This document shows, in pieces, positions 44,144 through 53,179 of a stretch of DNA of 64,000 nt. The notes below the pieces were generated by a model. It made no database searches. It was not told the DNA's origin and saw nothing but the letters and a program-made list of their open reading frames with translations. The stretch is from the NCBI RefSeq assembly GCF_019969725.1, contig NZ_JAHXYW010000003.1:434001-498000 (forward strand), written 5' to 3'. Each line of letters begins with the position of its first letter. Position 1 is the stretch's first letter. The translations under genes were made by a program, and so were the position numbers. This DNA comes from Neobacillus bataviensis. Lineage in GTDB: Bacteria > Bacillota > Bacilli > Bacillales_B > DSM-18226.

Positions 44144-45076
44144 TTAATTGAAATTCTTTTCAAATTGACTTTCCATTAATTTAATCCGGTTATACAATTC
44201 GTTATTTACGGGAGTAGATAGTCCGTATTTTGCAGCTAATTTTAATACAGTTCCTGAAAATAATTCGACTTCGCTTGGGCGTCTGGCTTCAATGTCTTGA
44301 GCCATGGATGGTTTTCCATCAGGACTAAGTGTTCCTAAAACGCTTAACCAATAATCTAAATCGGCTTCAGTTAAATGAATTCCTTCTTTTTCAGATAAAA
44401 CAATGACCTCTCGCATTGCTGCAATCATCATCTCTCTTGCTTGCCCTTCTCTTTGAATCGTCCCGTAATTGCCTTCGTGAACAGCTACTGTTTGATTAAC
44501 TCCCACATTTAACATAAACTTGCCCCATTGTCTAATAGCCATATTGGTATCGACCTCATATGGGAAGCATGTTTTTTCAAAAAATGCTTCCAGTCCCTTG
44601 ACCTTTTCAGATTTCAAATCTGGTTCACGTTCTCCGAAGCAGATCATCCCCATATGATCGTAAGTGAGTTGATTGCCTACCTTTACGGCATCCATCCCTT
44701 GGGCCACACAATACAAAATTTTATCCATCCCATAGGCTTCGCCAATTATAGCTTCACTTGTAATCCCATTTAAAGCTGATAAAATGATGGTTTCCTCACC
44801 AACATGATTCTTCACGGCATGAATGGCATCTTTCAACCCATCATTTTTAACAGTAAAAATAAGTAAATCGGCTGGCTCAGTTACTTCTTCGGGAGTAAGA
44901 TAAGTGAAATCAAAGCGCTCTCCATTGCAATAGACCCCTTCAGCTTGATATTTCTTTATCCGCTTTTCATCTGCGATGATTCGTAAATCTGCTTTAGGCA
45001 GCTTCTTGGCTAAATGATGTCCAAATAAAATCCCTAAAGCACCTAATCCAATAATCGATATTTTATTAATCTCCAT
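44144..45076 (-). CDS. 2-dehydropantoate 2-reductase family protein (PanE-like)
   Basis: The 310-residue protein shows the Rossmann motif IIGLGALGILFGHHLA, the conserved lysine in RQWGKFMLNVGVNQ, and the C-terminal SMAQDIEARRPSEVELFSG with the catalytic glutamate. It fits ApbA/PanE enzymes that reduce ketopantoate with NADPH in pantothenate synthesis. Bacillus genomes often hold several paralogues acting on other 2-oxoacids, and no panBCD genes are here, so the assignment to pantothenate is not certain. Confidence 0.82.
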   Translation of the reverse strand: MEINKISIIGLGALGILFGHHLAKKLPKADLRIIADEKRIKKYQAEGVYCNGERFDFTYLTPEEVTEPADLLIFTVKNDGLKDAIHAVKNHVGEETIILSALNGITSEAIIGEAYGMDKILYCVAQGMDAVKVGNQLTYDHMGMICFGEREPDLKSEKVKGLEAFFEKTCFPYEVDTNMAIRQWGKFMLNVGVNQTVAVHEGNYGTIQREGQAREMMIAAMREVIVLSEKEGIHLTEADLDYWLSVLGTLSPDGKPSMAQDIEARRPSEVELFSGTVLKLAAKYGLSTPVNNELYNRIKLMESQFEKNFN

Positions 45077-45226
45077 ACAAACTAAGTTCCCTTCTAACTT
45101 TTCTTAGTTTAATAGTAACATAATTATCAGAATCTTATGTTTTAATGAAATTCTTTTTTCCATCATAGGTATGGTACAGGTAAGAATTTTTATACTTTGA
45201 GTCTTGTACTTTGGGGAGGAAATTAA

Positions 45227-45994
45227 ATGGAATTAGTAAGTAATAAGCCAATTGATTCTATAAATCAAGTAATTGATATGATGACTGAAGAACTCGATAT
45301 TTTTCAAAAATGTGGTGACCACCGGGTTGTCTTTCATCGTGTGTATTTATTAATGACCAAGGAAATGAAACGACGGCTATCATCTGACTTTTTCGAAGAC
45401 CCTGTTTGGATGGAGCGCGTATTAGTTGGGTTTGCTCATTATTATTTCAATGCAGTAAATTCATATAAAATAGGACTTCCTTGTCCTCCGGCTTGGGATC
45501 TGGCTTTCCGTCAAGCTTCTAAAAAACAAGGCTTTGTCCTGCAGGACGCATTACTTGGCATTAATGCTCACATAAATAGCGACCTGCCGATGGTCATGTA
45601 TAATATATTGAATGAAGAGAGCGCCTGGCCTGATGCTCGGAGGATGCTCCACCGACGCCAAGATCATGAGCGGATTAACAAAGTACTGACTGATTTAATG
45701 GATCTTGTTCAAGATGAATTATCGTATTATTATGCCCGCTTTATCCGTGTCATTGATTATGTGATGGGCCGCAAAGATGAATCACTCTCCTCACTGATTA
45801 TGGCTCACAGTCGATCGAATGTATGGTACAATACGGAACTGCTTCTAAACGCTTCTGATGAAGAACATCGCGATAAACAGCGACGCCTTATTGAAAAGGA
45901 TGCCCTCTCAATCGGCCTTAAAGTTTCTAACGCACTCCCCTTTAAAATAACAAAATTTATCGCACCGCTGACAAGAAGAAATCGTTGGTTTTAA
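45227..45994 (+). CDS. DUF5995-like protein
   Basis: The 255-residue soluble protein has histidine- and aspartate-bearing helices (HRVVFHRVYLLMT, FAHYYFNAVNSYK, LLGINAHINSDLP, RRQDHERINKVL) resembling a metal-dependent all-helical hydrolase fold seen in DUF5995. No enzyme activity is known to me for the group. It starts with ATG after GGGGAGGAAATTAA and is monocistronic. Confidence 0.7.
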   Translation: MELVSNKPIDSINQVIDMMTEELDIFQKCGDHRVVFHRVYLLMTKEMKRRLSSDFFEDPVWMERVLVGFAHYYFNAVNSYKIGLPCPPAWDLAFRQASKKQGFVLQDALLGINAHINSDLPMVMYNILNEESAWPDARRMLHRRQDHERINKVLTDLMDLVQDELSYYYARFIRVIDYVMGRKDESLSSLIMAHSRSNVWYNTELLLNASDEEHRDKQRRLIEKDALSIGLKVSNALPFKITKFIAPLTRRNRWF

Positions 45995-46125
45995 TTCATA
46001 ATCACTCCTTCTCCATTTCTTTTAGGAGCGGGCTTTTTTTGACATATCCCCGTAACTTTTAGCCTGTTTATGATTCAACGAACGAGCTGTTGAATAATAA
46101 AATAGGTAAAAGGCGGGTGATAACT

Positions 46126-46386
46126 GTGACGGGAGCGTTCATACTCATCGCTTTTGGGTTATTCTTTCTTCTGTTAGGATGGATCTTTTGGGGAATGGAA
46201 GAAGATAATGGAGAAACATTCTGGGAAGCTTTATTAGTGACATTGTCGAATATTTTTTCAGATTTTCTTCTTACAAGTTTTCGAACAGTTGCTTTGATAT
46301 TTTGGACCATTGGCATTTTAGTAGTGGTAGTTGGCCTTATTTCCATAAAACACCCTGAAATCTTAAATACACTCTTACATCGATGA
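46126..46386 (+). CDS. Two-helix membrane protein, 86 residues
   Basis: The GTG at 46126 follows AAAGGCGGGTGATAACT. The protein has two or three hydrophobic helices (GAFILIAFGLFFLLLGWIFW, and VALIFWTIGILVVVVGLISI) separated by an acidic loop (MEEDNGE). No family is recognised. The in-frame TTG at 46090 lacks a site. An inverted repeat with AATGCCA/TGGCATT at about 46478-46518 may terminate it. Confidence 0.65.
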   Translation: MTGAFILIAFGLFFLLLGWIFWGMEEDNGETFWEALLVTLSNIFSDFLLTSFRTVALIFWTIGILVVVVGLISIKHPEILNTLLHR

Positions 46387-46557
46387 ATCTTTGTTAAAGT
46401 TTGCCCGGCTTCAACTACACTAACAATTTTCGTCGAACTATGCCAATCAACATAACATCCTTTAACGATGATGAAAAAATGCCAGCCCTTATTATTGTTA
46501 AAAGGCTTGGCATTTTTTATTATCAACTGGCAATGGTTACTGTGAAAGTCTGTCAAA

Positions 46558-47082
46558 TCATATTTGGGGAATCTGTTTGTAGGCTAGCTTTGGGATGATT
46601 TCCTGATGCTGCGGATATTTTGCCAAAAGTTCCTCTTGTGTAAAAAGTTCAAAATCCACAAAATCAAATCCTGGTGAAACCATACAGCCGACCAATGAGT
46701 ATGCATCATTATCCTTTATTGAGGAGCCAAAGATTGAATTCTTAGGAACCAAAGCTTGGAGGACTTCTCCCTCCTCTAAATTCAAGCCCAATTTTATTTC
46801 TTTATATTCGCCATTTTCATGAATGACGTGGATGGTCAACGAACTGCCTGTATGAAAATACCACAATTCATCTGATTTCAACCGATGAAAATGGGACACA
46901 TTTTCAGACGTAAGAAGAAAATAAATGCTAGTATAAAGCTTTCGTTTCCCCTCGAATTGAACGGTTAATTCATGATCGGAAACTTGTTCCCCAGATTCAT
47001 AAGTACGTTTGTAAAAACCCCCTTCTGGATGAGGTTCGAGTCCCAGCTTTGTTACCCAATAATCAACTCCATGAATTTTCAT
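46558..47082 (-). CDS. Cupin_5 (DUF985) family protein
   Basis: The 174-residue protein has the DUF985 signature: WVTKLGLEPHPEGGFYKRTY at the N-terminus, SIYFLLTSENVSHFHRLKSDELWYFH across the cupin motif, and GCMVSPGFDFVDFELF near the end. It is a single-domain jelly-roll with conserved histidines around residue 65-76. The biochemical function of the family is largely unknown. The ATG follows AAAGGAC. Confidence 0.88.
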   Translation of the reverse strand: MKIHGVDYWVTKLGLEPHPEGGFYKRTYESGEQVSDHELTVQFEGKRKLYTSIYFLLTSENVSHFHRLKSDELWYFHTGSSLTIHVIHENGEYKEIKLGLNLEEGEVLQALVPKNSIFGSSIKDNDAYSLVGCMVSPGFDFVDFELFTQEELLAKYPQHQEIIPKLAYKQIPQI

Positions 47083-47198
47083 CGCAAAAGTCCTTTCCTT
47101 TTTATGTACAAAAAAATAAATCCACCAAAATAAACTATACCAAATACATCATATTTAAAGGAGCTTGGATGACCAAGCTCCTTTAATCCTTTTGTAGT

Positions 47199-47630
47199 TT
47201 ACATATTTGTTTGTTCTGCATATTTTTTAAAATTATCTAAGATGGCTTGCCAGCCCTGCTGCTGCATTTCAATTGGATTCATGGTTTCGGCATCAAAGGT
47301 TTCAATGATTTCGGTTTCGTTGCCTTGACCTTTAAAAGTGATATTGACTTTTCTCCCATCACCTAAAGTATAGGAAATACTCTCATTTAATTTTACCTCA
47401 TCATAAGTACCGCCAAAATCAAATCCAAAGCTGCCATCTTTCGCTTCCATTCTGGAAGAGAACTTCCCGCCAGCCCTTAAATCATTCTCAGCATGTGTCG
47501 TATGCCAGTCATCAGAGGCTTGGTTCCATTTTGTAATATGTACTGGTTCTGTCCAATATTCCCACACTTTCTCTACAGGCGCCTGGACCGTTGCTTTTAC
47601 CGTTACTTTCGCATTATTCGTTGTTTCCAA
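47199..47630 (-). CDS. SRPBCC/AHSA1-type protein
   Basis: From the TTG at 47630 after GAGAGGCGG the protein is 143 residues and begins METTNNAKVTVKATVQA. The pattern VEKVWEYWTEPVHITKWNQAS, then a beta-rich core and a terminal helix (GWQAILDNFKKYAEQ), is the START/AHSA1 fold that binds hydrophobic ligands or acts as an Hsp90-ATPase-activator-like domain. An ORF extension to 47690 lacks a site. Function is unknown. Confidence 0.82.
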   Translation of the reverse strand: METTNNAKVTVKATVQAPVEKVWEYWTEPVHITKWNQASDDWHTTHAENDLRAGGKFSSRMEAKDGSFGFDFGGTYDEVKLNESISYTLGDGRKVNITFKGQGNETEIIETFDAETMNPIEMQQQGWQAILDNFKKYAEQTNM

Positions 47631-47774
47631 TTCATTTTCCGCCTCTCTGAATATCCTTAAATTCACAATAGCTAGCACCACAAGTTGCATAAATCTATTA
47701 TACTAACCATTCATTGTAACCGCAACCAATAATGTCCACCCCAAACGGACATTCGAGGAGAATTGTCCATGAAC

Positions 47775-47787
47775 GGTGCCTGACACC
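47775..47787. repeat. GGTGCCTGACACC near-palindrome
   Basis: This core matches the arm of the long inverted repeat at 32191-32245. It stands in the intergenic region downstream of the YwaF-like gene. Cores of this type are, from memory, dispersed in many Bacillus genomes. Confidence 0.5.
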
Positions 47788-47794
47788 ATGATGG

Positions 47795-47852
47795 AAATAT
47801 CCCTTCCTTCACAAGAATAATCATTGATTCTATAGGCTAAGAAGGGATATTT
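47795..47852 (-). terminator. Inverted repeat downstream of the second YwaF-like gene
   Basis: AAATATCCCTTC (47795-47806) and GAAGGGATATTT (47841-47852) are perfectly complementary but enclose a 34-base loop. Confidence 0.45.
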
Positions 47853-47856
47853 TCAT

Positions 47857-48567
47857 TTAGTTCATTTTATCATTGACTCTTAAATTCTTATTTTCCCTTT
47901 TTAGCAAAATGCCCATGGGAATATAAGTGATAATACACACCATAAATGCGACAATTTCTAAATGAATATAATACATAATCCCGCTGCCGAAATAGGTTAG
48001 GATTGTTTCCGTTTCCGATGGATTCGCTATAAAAAAAAAGTTCGTACCAAGCAATTTGTTCAAGAAAAATATAGGTACGGCGATGAGGTTGATAGTTAAA
48101 AAGCTTGATAAAATGGCTTTTCTAGGAACTCTGTAACCCTCAAATAGGATAAAATACATGACGGCTAATGGAATGGCTGAATGACGAAGGAAATATCTTA
48201 TAAACCGGAAATGGGGAAATTGGTGGACAATATCTGGTGAAATCATACTTAATATCGGTGGAAGCAACCCTATAAAAAATAACAAATTAAATGCTTTTTG
48301 GCTTCTTTTGAAATATAGGTACAGAGCGAGATAGGTACTTAGGGAACAGATATGCAATGGAAGATCGCTAAGCTCATATTCATGAATTAAAATTAAATAC
48401 AATTGAATGGATAACTCACCAAATAGCAACAACGCAAATACTGTCCATTTTATCATTTCTTGGTACGGCTTAAGCTTTTTTCTGTAATACACGAAAGCAA
48501 AAAATGTAGTAAAAAAGATGATTAACGTAACAATATGGGGCATGGAAAACAACGTGAAATCCCGCAT
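47857..48567 (-). CDS. YwaF/TIGR02206-type membrane protein (TMEM164-like), Cys variant
   Basis: The 236-residue protein has seven predicted membrane helices. It carries LPLHICSLS at about residues 69-77, with cysteine 74 where the paralogue at 21413 has serine, and shares FPHFRFIRYFLRH with it. In animal TMEM164 a conserved cysteine has been reported to be catalytic for acyl transfer to ether lipids. A lipid-remodelling role in Bacillus is inference. The ribosome binding site is weak. Confidence 0.75.
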   Translation of the reverse strand: MRDFTLFSMPHIVTLIIFFTTFFAFVYYRKKLKPYQEMIKWTVFALLLFGELSIQLYLILIHEYELSDLPLHICSLSTYLALYLYFKRSQKAFNLLFFIGLLPPILSMISPDIVHQFPHFRFIRYFLRHSAIPLAVMYFILFEGYRVPRKAILSSFLTINLIAVPIFFLNKLLGTNFFFIANPSETETILTYFGSGIMYYIHLEIVAFMVCIITYIPMGILLKRENKNLRVNDKMN

Positions 48568-48744
48568 TCCAGTAACAGAAAAAATGATTTCATCACCTCA
48601 TTCTGCCAATAAGATCTGTTTAACTCCATTATATTCAACAACAAAAAATCAAGTTACGATTTTATTTGTTGAAAGGAATGGATAAATTTTCAAAAAAATA
48701 GAGCGGTCACCTAAAAAGGAACCGCCCTAAAAACATTATTAAAC

Positions 48745-49695
48745 TTATTCAAATAAAGGTGTGACTGCTTTTTCATTGTGAACACGGTCAATCGCTTCTA
48801 CCAACAAAGGCGCAACGGATAAAGCAGTAATTTTACTAATCCTCTTTTCTTCTGGGAGCGCAATCGTATTTGTTACCACTAATTCCTCGATAGGTGAATT
48901 TTCTATTCTCTCAATTGCCGGACCGGAGAAAACAGGGTGAGTACAGCAAGCAAAGACCGCTTTTGCCCCCTTCTCCTTTAAAGCCTTTGCACCTGAAGTA
49001 ATGGTTCCGGCTGTGTCAATTAAATCATCAATAATAATCGCATTTTTCCCCTCGATATTTCCAATAATGTTCATGATTTCGGACACATCATGTTCTGGCC
49101 GTCTGCGATCAATTAAGGCAAGCGGAACATTTAACAGCGTCGCCATTTTTCTCGCTCTAACTACTCCGCCATTATGCGGAGCCACAATGACGATATCATC
49201 TAATTCTTTTTTCTCAAAATACTCGGAAAGGATTGGAATGCCTGTTAGATGTTCAACCGGGATATCAAAAAATCCTTGAGTTTGTACAGCATGAAAGTCT
49301 AAGGTAATGACCCTGTTCGCTCCGGCAGTTTCTAAAAGATTGGCAATTAATTTCGCAGTAATTGGCTCTCGGGATCTCGCTTTTCGATCCTGACGTGCAT
49401 AGCTATAGTAAGGCATAACAACGTTAATAGTTCGGGTCGAAGCTCTCTTCAAGGCATCAATCATGATAAGAAGCTCCATAATATGCTCATTATTAGGCTC
49501 GGAAGTGGATTGTACAAGAAACACGTCACTTCCCCGCACACTTTCCTCGATGCTTATTTGGATTTCTCCATCAGCAAATCGTTTTACGGAGCATCTCCCC
49601 AGCTCACAACTCAGAAGCTGAGCCATCTCACTAGCCAATTCACGATTTGAATTTAATGAAAACATTTTAAAACTCTGTTTAAGTTGATAAGACAC
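48745..49695 (-). CDS. prs: Ribose-phosphate pyrophosphokinase (PRPP synthetase), stand-alone copy
   Basis: The GTG at 49695 follows GGAGGATTTAAG and gives 316 residues, the normal length. The ATP flexible loop [18 protein letters not shown], the metal site FDIPVEHLT and the PRPP loop [12 protein letters not shown] are all intact. It makes PRPP from ribose-5-phosphate and ATP. In Bacillus the essential prs lies in the glmU-prs-ctc cluster; this copy stands alone, so it is probably a paralogue. An in-frame extension to 49815 has no site. A hairpin at about 48700-48729 ends the transcript. Confidence 0.9.
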   Translation of the reverse strand: MSYQLKQSFKMFSLNSNRELASEMAQLLSCELGRCSVKRFADGEIQISIEESVRGSDVFLVQSTSEPNNEHIMELLIMIDALKRASTRTINVVMPYYSYARQDRKARSREPITAKLIANLLETAGANRVITLDFHAVQTQGFFDIPVEHLTGIPILSEYFEKKELDDIVIVAPHNGGVVRARKMATLLNVPLALIDRRRPEHDVSEIMNIIGNIEGKNAIIIDDLIDTAGTITSGAKALKEKGAKAVFACCTHPVFSGPAIERIENSPIEELVVTNTIALPEEKRISKITALSVAPLLVEAIDRVHNEKAVTPLFE

Positions 49696-49900
49696 CTTAA
49701 ATCCTCCATGCTCGTTATTTATCATTATTAATCTTGTCCATTTTTCTATTTTACATGAATGAGAGCCTAAGCGACACCATTTAACTCTGCCAATTTTTTT
49801 AATTGATGAAAACAATAAAATTATTCAATTTCAAAGAGGATATTCACATATTGTTGTAGAATTCTGAAAAGTAACAACATTTTGTGAGGAGTGGGGAGAG

Positions 49901-50107
49901 TTGAAAATAAAAGTAGTGATGGATAGTGGAAAAGAATATGTAATTAACGAGAAGGATTTTTCATTAAATGACTTTACCGCTTCTTTTTATACTGAATCCC
50001 CCAATGGATCAAGAATCTTAAATAATACGCTTGTATACTTGGATGGGGAAGAAAAAATCGTCATCAATCCAACGCATATTTCATCTGTCGAGGTTATTGA
50101 AAAGTGA
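49901..50107 (+). CDS. Small hypothetical protein, 68 residues
   Basis: The TTG at 49901 follows GAGGAGTGGGGAGAG. The protein (MKIKVVMDSGKEYVINEKDF) is a compact beta-rich domain with the pattern VYLDGEEKIVINPTHISSVEVIE, seen in several short Bacillus proteins of unknown function and reminiscent of phage-related or Sm-like folds. It has its own strong terminator. Confidence 0.7.
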   Translation: MKIKVVMDSGKEYVINEKDFSLNDFTASFYTESPNGSRILNNTLVYLDGEEKIVINPTHISSVEVIEK

Positions 50108-50111
50108 TAAG

Positions 50112-50145
50112 AAAGCCCTCTATTCTATGATAGAGGGCTTTTATA
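50112..50145. terminator. Bidirectional terminator between convergent genes
   Basis: AAAGCCCTCTAT (50112-50123) and ATAGAGGGCTTT (50130-50141) form a perfect 12-bp stem, with T-rich flanks. Confidence 0.9.
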
Positions 50146-50146
50146 G

Positions 50147-51385
50147 TTACGCTGCTTTTTTGATGTCTATTTTTTTGCCTTCCTTAAGCTGCTTCCTGAA
50201 ATCTGCAGTTGCTGTGAAAAGTACGTCTGTAGATGAGTTTAAAGCTGTTTCAAAGGAGTCTTGTAATACTCCGATGATAAAGCCTACACCAACCACCTGC
50301 ATAGCCACATCAGCTGGAATTCCGAATAAGCTGCATGCTAAAGGAATCAGTAATAACGAACCGCCTGCAACCCCTGAAGCACCGCAAGCACACACCGCGG
50401 ACAGGACGCTGAGGATAATAGCCGTTGGTATATCCACATGAATACCAAGTGTATGAACCGCTGCAAGTGTCAAAACGGAAATCGTAACTGCTGCACCAGC
50501 CATATTAATGGTGGCACCTAAAGGAATAGACACAGAATACGTATCCTTATCTAAACCAAGATTCTCACATAATTTCATATTAACGGGAATGTTTGCAGCC
50601 GAGCTGCGTGTAAAGAAGGCTGTAATTCCACTTTCCTTTAAGCACTTAAATACAAGCGGATATGGGTTCTGACGTATTGCTGCGAATACAATGATTGGGT
50701 TGACTACAAGTGCTACAAAGAACATACAACCAATTAAAACAGCCAGTAATTTTCCATAGCTTAGTAAAGAGTCAAGGCCATTCGTTGTAATTGAGTCAAT
50801 GACAAGGCCCATAATTCCAAAAGGTGCGAGCTTAATTACCCATGTAACTACTTTGGATACAGCATCAGAAAAATTAGAAATCATTGTTTTTGTCGAATCA
50901 GGTGCATTTTTTAAAGCCAATCCAAGGACAACAGCCCATGCTAAAATACCAATATAGTTCGCATTGTAAATAGCTTTTACCGGGTTATCGACAACATTCA
51001 AGAGTAATGTTTTGAGAACCTCTACAACACCGCCAGGAGCCGTTACATCCTCAGCGCCCTCTGCTAGTGTTAATCCTACAGGAAAAATAAAGCTTACAAT
51101 AACAGCAAAAAGTCCCGCTAAAAATGTTCCTAAAAGATAAAGGAAAATGATGGACTTCATATTGGTTTGCTGACCTTTTTTATGTTGAGCTATTGCCGAC
51201 ATAACCAAGAAAAGTACCAAAATAGGTGCTATTCCTTTTAAGGCCCCTACAAACAAAGAGCCTAAAATGACTAAAGGCTTTGCTGCTTGCGGAATTGCTG
51301 CTGCCAAGATAATGCCAATTATTAAACCGACAATGATTTGTTTTACCAAGCTAATTTGATTCCACTTTTTCAATAGATTTTTCAT
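50147..51385 (-). CDS. sstT: Serine/threonine:sodium symporter
   Basis: The 412-residue protein is a dicarboxylate/amino-acid:cation symporter of the SstT branch. It begins [17 protein letters not shown] and carries [19 protein letters not shown], the hairpin [18 protein letters not shown] and the substrate-site motif [21 protein letters not shown]. It should import serine and threonine with sodium. The ATG at 51385 follows GGGGGAGAATTTA. A Fur/Zur-like box lies about 130 bases upstream. Confidence 0.92.
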   Translation of the reverse strand: MKNLLKKWNQISLVKQIIVGLIIGIILAAAIPQAAKPLVILGSLFVGALKGIAPILVLFLVMSAIAQHKKGQQTNMKSIIFLYLLGTFLAGLFAVIVSFIFPVGLTLAEGAEDVTAPGGVVEVLKTLLLNVVDNPVKAIYNANYIGILAWAVVLGLALKNAPDSTKTMISNFSDAVSKVVTWVIKLAPFGIMGLVIDSITTNGLDSLLSYGKLLAVLIGCMFFVALVVNPIIVFAAIRQNPYPLVFKCLKESGITAFFTRSSAANIPVNMKLCENLGLDKDTYSVSIPLGATINMAGAAVTISVLTLAAVHTLGIHVDIPTAIILSVLSAVCACGASGVAGGSLLLIPLACSLFGIPADVAMQVVGVGFIIGVLQDSFETALNSSTDVLFTATADFRKQLKEGKKIDIKKAA

Positions 51386-51804
51386 TAAATTCTCCCCCAT
51401 TTATATGAATTTCACCATTCCCTTGTCGTTAAAATTTCCCCTTTTGAATCCCTTATCTATGTTTTAGGGATTCATAATGTTCAATTCAAAAATAAATATG
51501 TTTTTGACAACAATAACAATTATTATCAACAATTAGTATTATAATGAATATTTAGATATATTACAATAGTGTTAAAATTATTTAGGTGGATAGCGGCAGA
51601 CATTTTCTAAATATTAGATATAAGTTAACACACCTGTAAATCATATAAATTTATCCGGGCTGAGCTTGGCTCAAATATAATGACTTCTTATTACATCCGA
51701 TTTTTAGTGCCTATCTTTGAGCCTCTTTTCATGTTTTTTATAAACAAGCTGTAAAGTACATGCATATCCTAATGTTGAACAACCATTGACAGGGGGTGAA
51801 TTTC
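51386..51804. other. 419-base region between divergent sstT and the His/Cys-rich membrane gene
   Basis: It holds a Fur/PerR/Zur-like box at 51515-51529 and a possible long-range stem between GGCTCAAA (near 51669) and TTTGAGCC (near 51717). No confident promoter was found and there is no further reading frame with a ribosome binding site. Confidence 0.4.
51515..51529. promoter_or_regulatory. Fur/Zur-like box TAACAATTATTATCA
   Basis: It matches 12 of the 14 specified bases of the 7-1-7 consensus TGATAATNATTATCA. Such AT-rich matches are common by chance in a low-GC genome. It is between sstT and the His/Cys-rich protein gene, either of which could respond to metal. Confidence 0.3.
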
Positions 51805-52050
51805 ATGGGTCATCATTGTCATTGTAATGGTCATTGTCACTGCATTTTTGGATGTTTCCTTGGATTTTTAACAGGAATGGTATGGCTGCTATTTGCATTA
51901 TTGGGGTACATTACTGAGGTATGTGGACTAATCGGTCTTGGGGGAGTACTTGGAAATATTTTAAACATCCTAATTGGGTTAATTGGATTCCTTGCTTTTC
52001 TTTTCTTTGGTTTATGCATATTTAAAAAAGCCTGGCGCTGTTGCAAATAA
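51805..52050 (+). CDS. Small membrane protein with His/Cys-rich N-terminus
   Basis: The ATG at 51805 follows GGGGGTGA and yields 81 residues. It opens MGHHCHCNGHCHCIFGC with five histidines and five cysteines in the first 17 residues, a likely metal-binding cluster. Two hydrophobic helices follow (FLTGMVWLLFALLGYI and NILIGLIGFLAFLFFGLCIF), and the end has WRCCK. I know no family. A role in metal handling or a metal-dependent spore or envelope function is inferred from composition alone. Confidence 0.7.
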   Translation: MGHHCHCNGHCHCIFGCFLGFLTGMVWLLFALLGYITEVCGLIGLGGVLGNILNILIGLIGFLAFLFFGLCIFKKAWRCCK

Positions 52051-52091
52051 CTATTGAATAACAATGTCCGGGCTAAACCCTTTTGTTGCTG

Positions 52092-52151
52092 ACAGTCTCG
52101 TCTTAGAGACTGTTTCTTTAAATAAAAAAAGCTGTCATAACAGCTTTTTTT
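52092..52151. terminator. Two consecutive terminator hairpins
   Basis: ACAGTCTC (52092-52099)/GAGACTGT (52106-52113) is followed by TTCTTT. AAAAAAAGCTGT (52124-52135)/ACAGCTTTTTTT (52140-52151) is bidirectional and also ends the GNAT gene. Confidence 0.85.
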
Positions 52152-52154
52152 TAC

Positions 52155-52643
52155 TTACTCTAATTTTTTAACCATGTTATACCAGATTACACCACCATGT
52201 TCCGATCTAGATACACCCATGTTGATATATCCATATTTCTCATAGAAGCCAATTAGGTCTTCTTTGCAGGTGAGTGTAATTGTTTTACGTTTGTTTGCTC
52301 TTGCTTCTTCTTCAATTTTCGCAAGTAACGCTGCTGCCACGCCGCGTGTTTGAAAATGTGGTGTTACTGCTATTCCTAAAACACTTTGATGTCCGCCAGA
52401 AGGGGGATTTGGCTGAATTTCACTGAATAAGTCATCTGTAATGAATGGTGATTCGATAACGGGGCCATTGACAAAACCTACAATAAAACCATCCTTTTCA
52501 GCAACAAAGAAACTATCCGGTATGATTTGAATACGCTTTTGAAACGCTTCTTTTGTGGCAGCCTCTTTTTTTGGAAAGCACAGGTTTTCAATGATATTAA
52601 TTTCAGGTAAATCTTCTATTTTTACGTTCCGTATATGCAACAT
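52155..52643 (-). CDS. GNAT-family acetyltransferase, arylalkylamine-NAT-like
   Basis: The 162-residue protein has the acetyl-CoA loop LGIAVTPHFQTRGVAAALLA (Q/RxxGxG/A variant) and a C-terminal GFYEKYGYINMG. The opening IRNVKIEDLPEINIIENLCFPKKEAAT and the PPSGGHQ segment resemble the serotonin-N-acetyltransferase-like group. The substrate is unknown. The ATG at 52643 is well spaced from GGAGG; the one at 52652 touches it. Confidence 0.85.
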   Translation of the reverse strand: MLHIRNVKIEDLPEINIIENLCFPKKEAATKEAFQKRIQIIPDSFFVAEKDGFIVGFVNGPVIESPFITDDLFSEIQPNPPSGGHQSVLGIAVTPHFQTRGVAAALLAKIEEEARANKRKTITLTCKEDLIGFYEKYGYINMGVSRSEHGGVIWYNMVKKLE

Positions 52644-52730
52644 TGAATACATGCCTCCAAAATAAATTAATAGTTTTATATATTAATTTCCTCTCATACA
52701 TAATATCACGTGTTTTCCACCATAAAAACA

Positions 52731-52762
52731 AAAAAAAAGGCATTCTTAAAAAAAGAATAACC
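52731..52762 (-). terminator. Terminator of the thiamine-binding family gene
   Basis: On the minus strand GGTTATTCTT and AAGAATGCC pair imperfectly with a poly-T loop, and eight T residues (52738-52731) follow. Confidence 0.65.
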
Positions 52763-52788
52763 TCTTCTCCCTTTTGGGTTCATAGTGC

Positions 52789-53091
52789 TTATAATTTTGC
52801 TTGTACGGCCTGAAGCTTCCGTTCCATTGTATTTTCTTTGTCCCGGCGATCATCAATTCGAATATTAGTACATACTCTTTGCAAGCCTTTCTGAAATGGA
52901 ACTTCATGAATTTCCTGAACGACTTCAATTAATAATTTTAAATCTCCTTCTATCAAAGTGCTCATCGGGGTTAGTTGATACTTTATTCTCCCCTCATACT
53001 GACGAAGAACTCTTTGAATTTCAGCTACATACTCACTAACACTTGGTGTCCCTGTCCCAACTGGAATCACGGTAATATCAATAATAGCCAC
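52789..53091 (-). CDS. MTH1187/DUF77 thiamine-binding family protein (YqgV-like)
   Basis: The 100-residue protein (MAIIDITVIPVGTGTPSVSEYVAEI) has the ferredoxin-like fold of DUF77 with the conserved YQLTPMSTLIEGDLKLL. Family members bind thiamine or form homotetramers; YqgV of Bacillus subtilis is the remembered match. The GTG at 53091 follows GGAGGTTAAAGT. Regulation by thiamine is not evident, as no THI-box leader is seen upstream. Confidence 0.85.
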   Translation of the reverse strand: MAIIDITVIPVGTGTPSVSEYVAEIQRVLRQYEGRIKYQLTPMSTLIEGDLKLLIEVVQEIHEVPFQKGLQRVCTNIRIDDRRDKENTMERKLQAVQAKL

Positions 53092-53179
53092 ACTTTAACC
53101 TCCATTACGGAAAATTACTGTTTTGTCTGCTTTCAAAAATATCCTACCACTAGTAGTCCATGAACTCCAGCACCAACCA

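Noticed and set aside
46068..46556. 162-codon minus-strand frame opposite the two-helix membrane gene
   Set aside because: No ribosome binding site, and the opposite strand has a GTG start with good spacing and clear membrane helices.
51505..51545. TTGACA and TATAAT as a promoter for the His/Cys-rich gene
   Set aside because: The boxes are 29 bases apart, far from the required 16-18.
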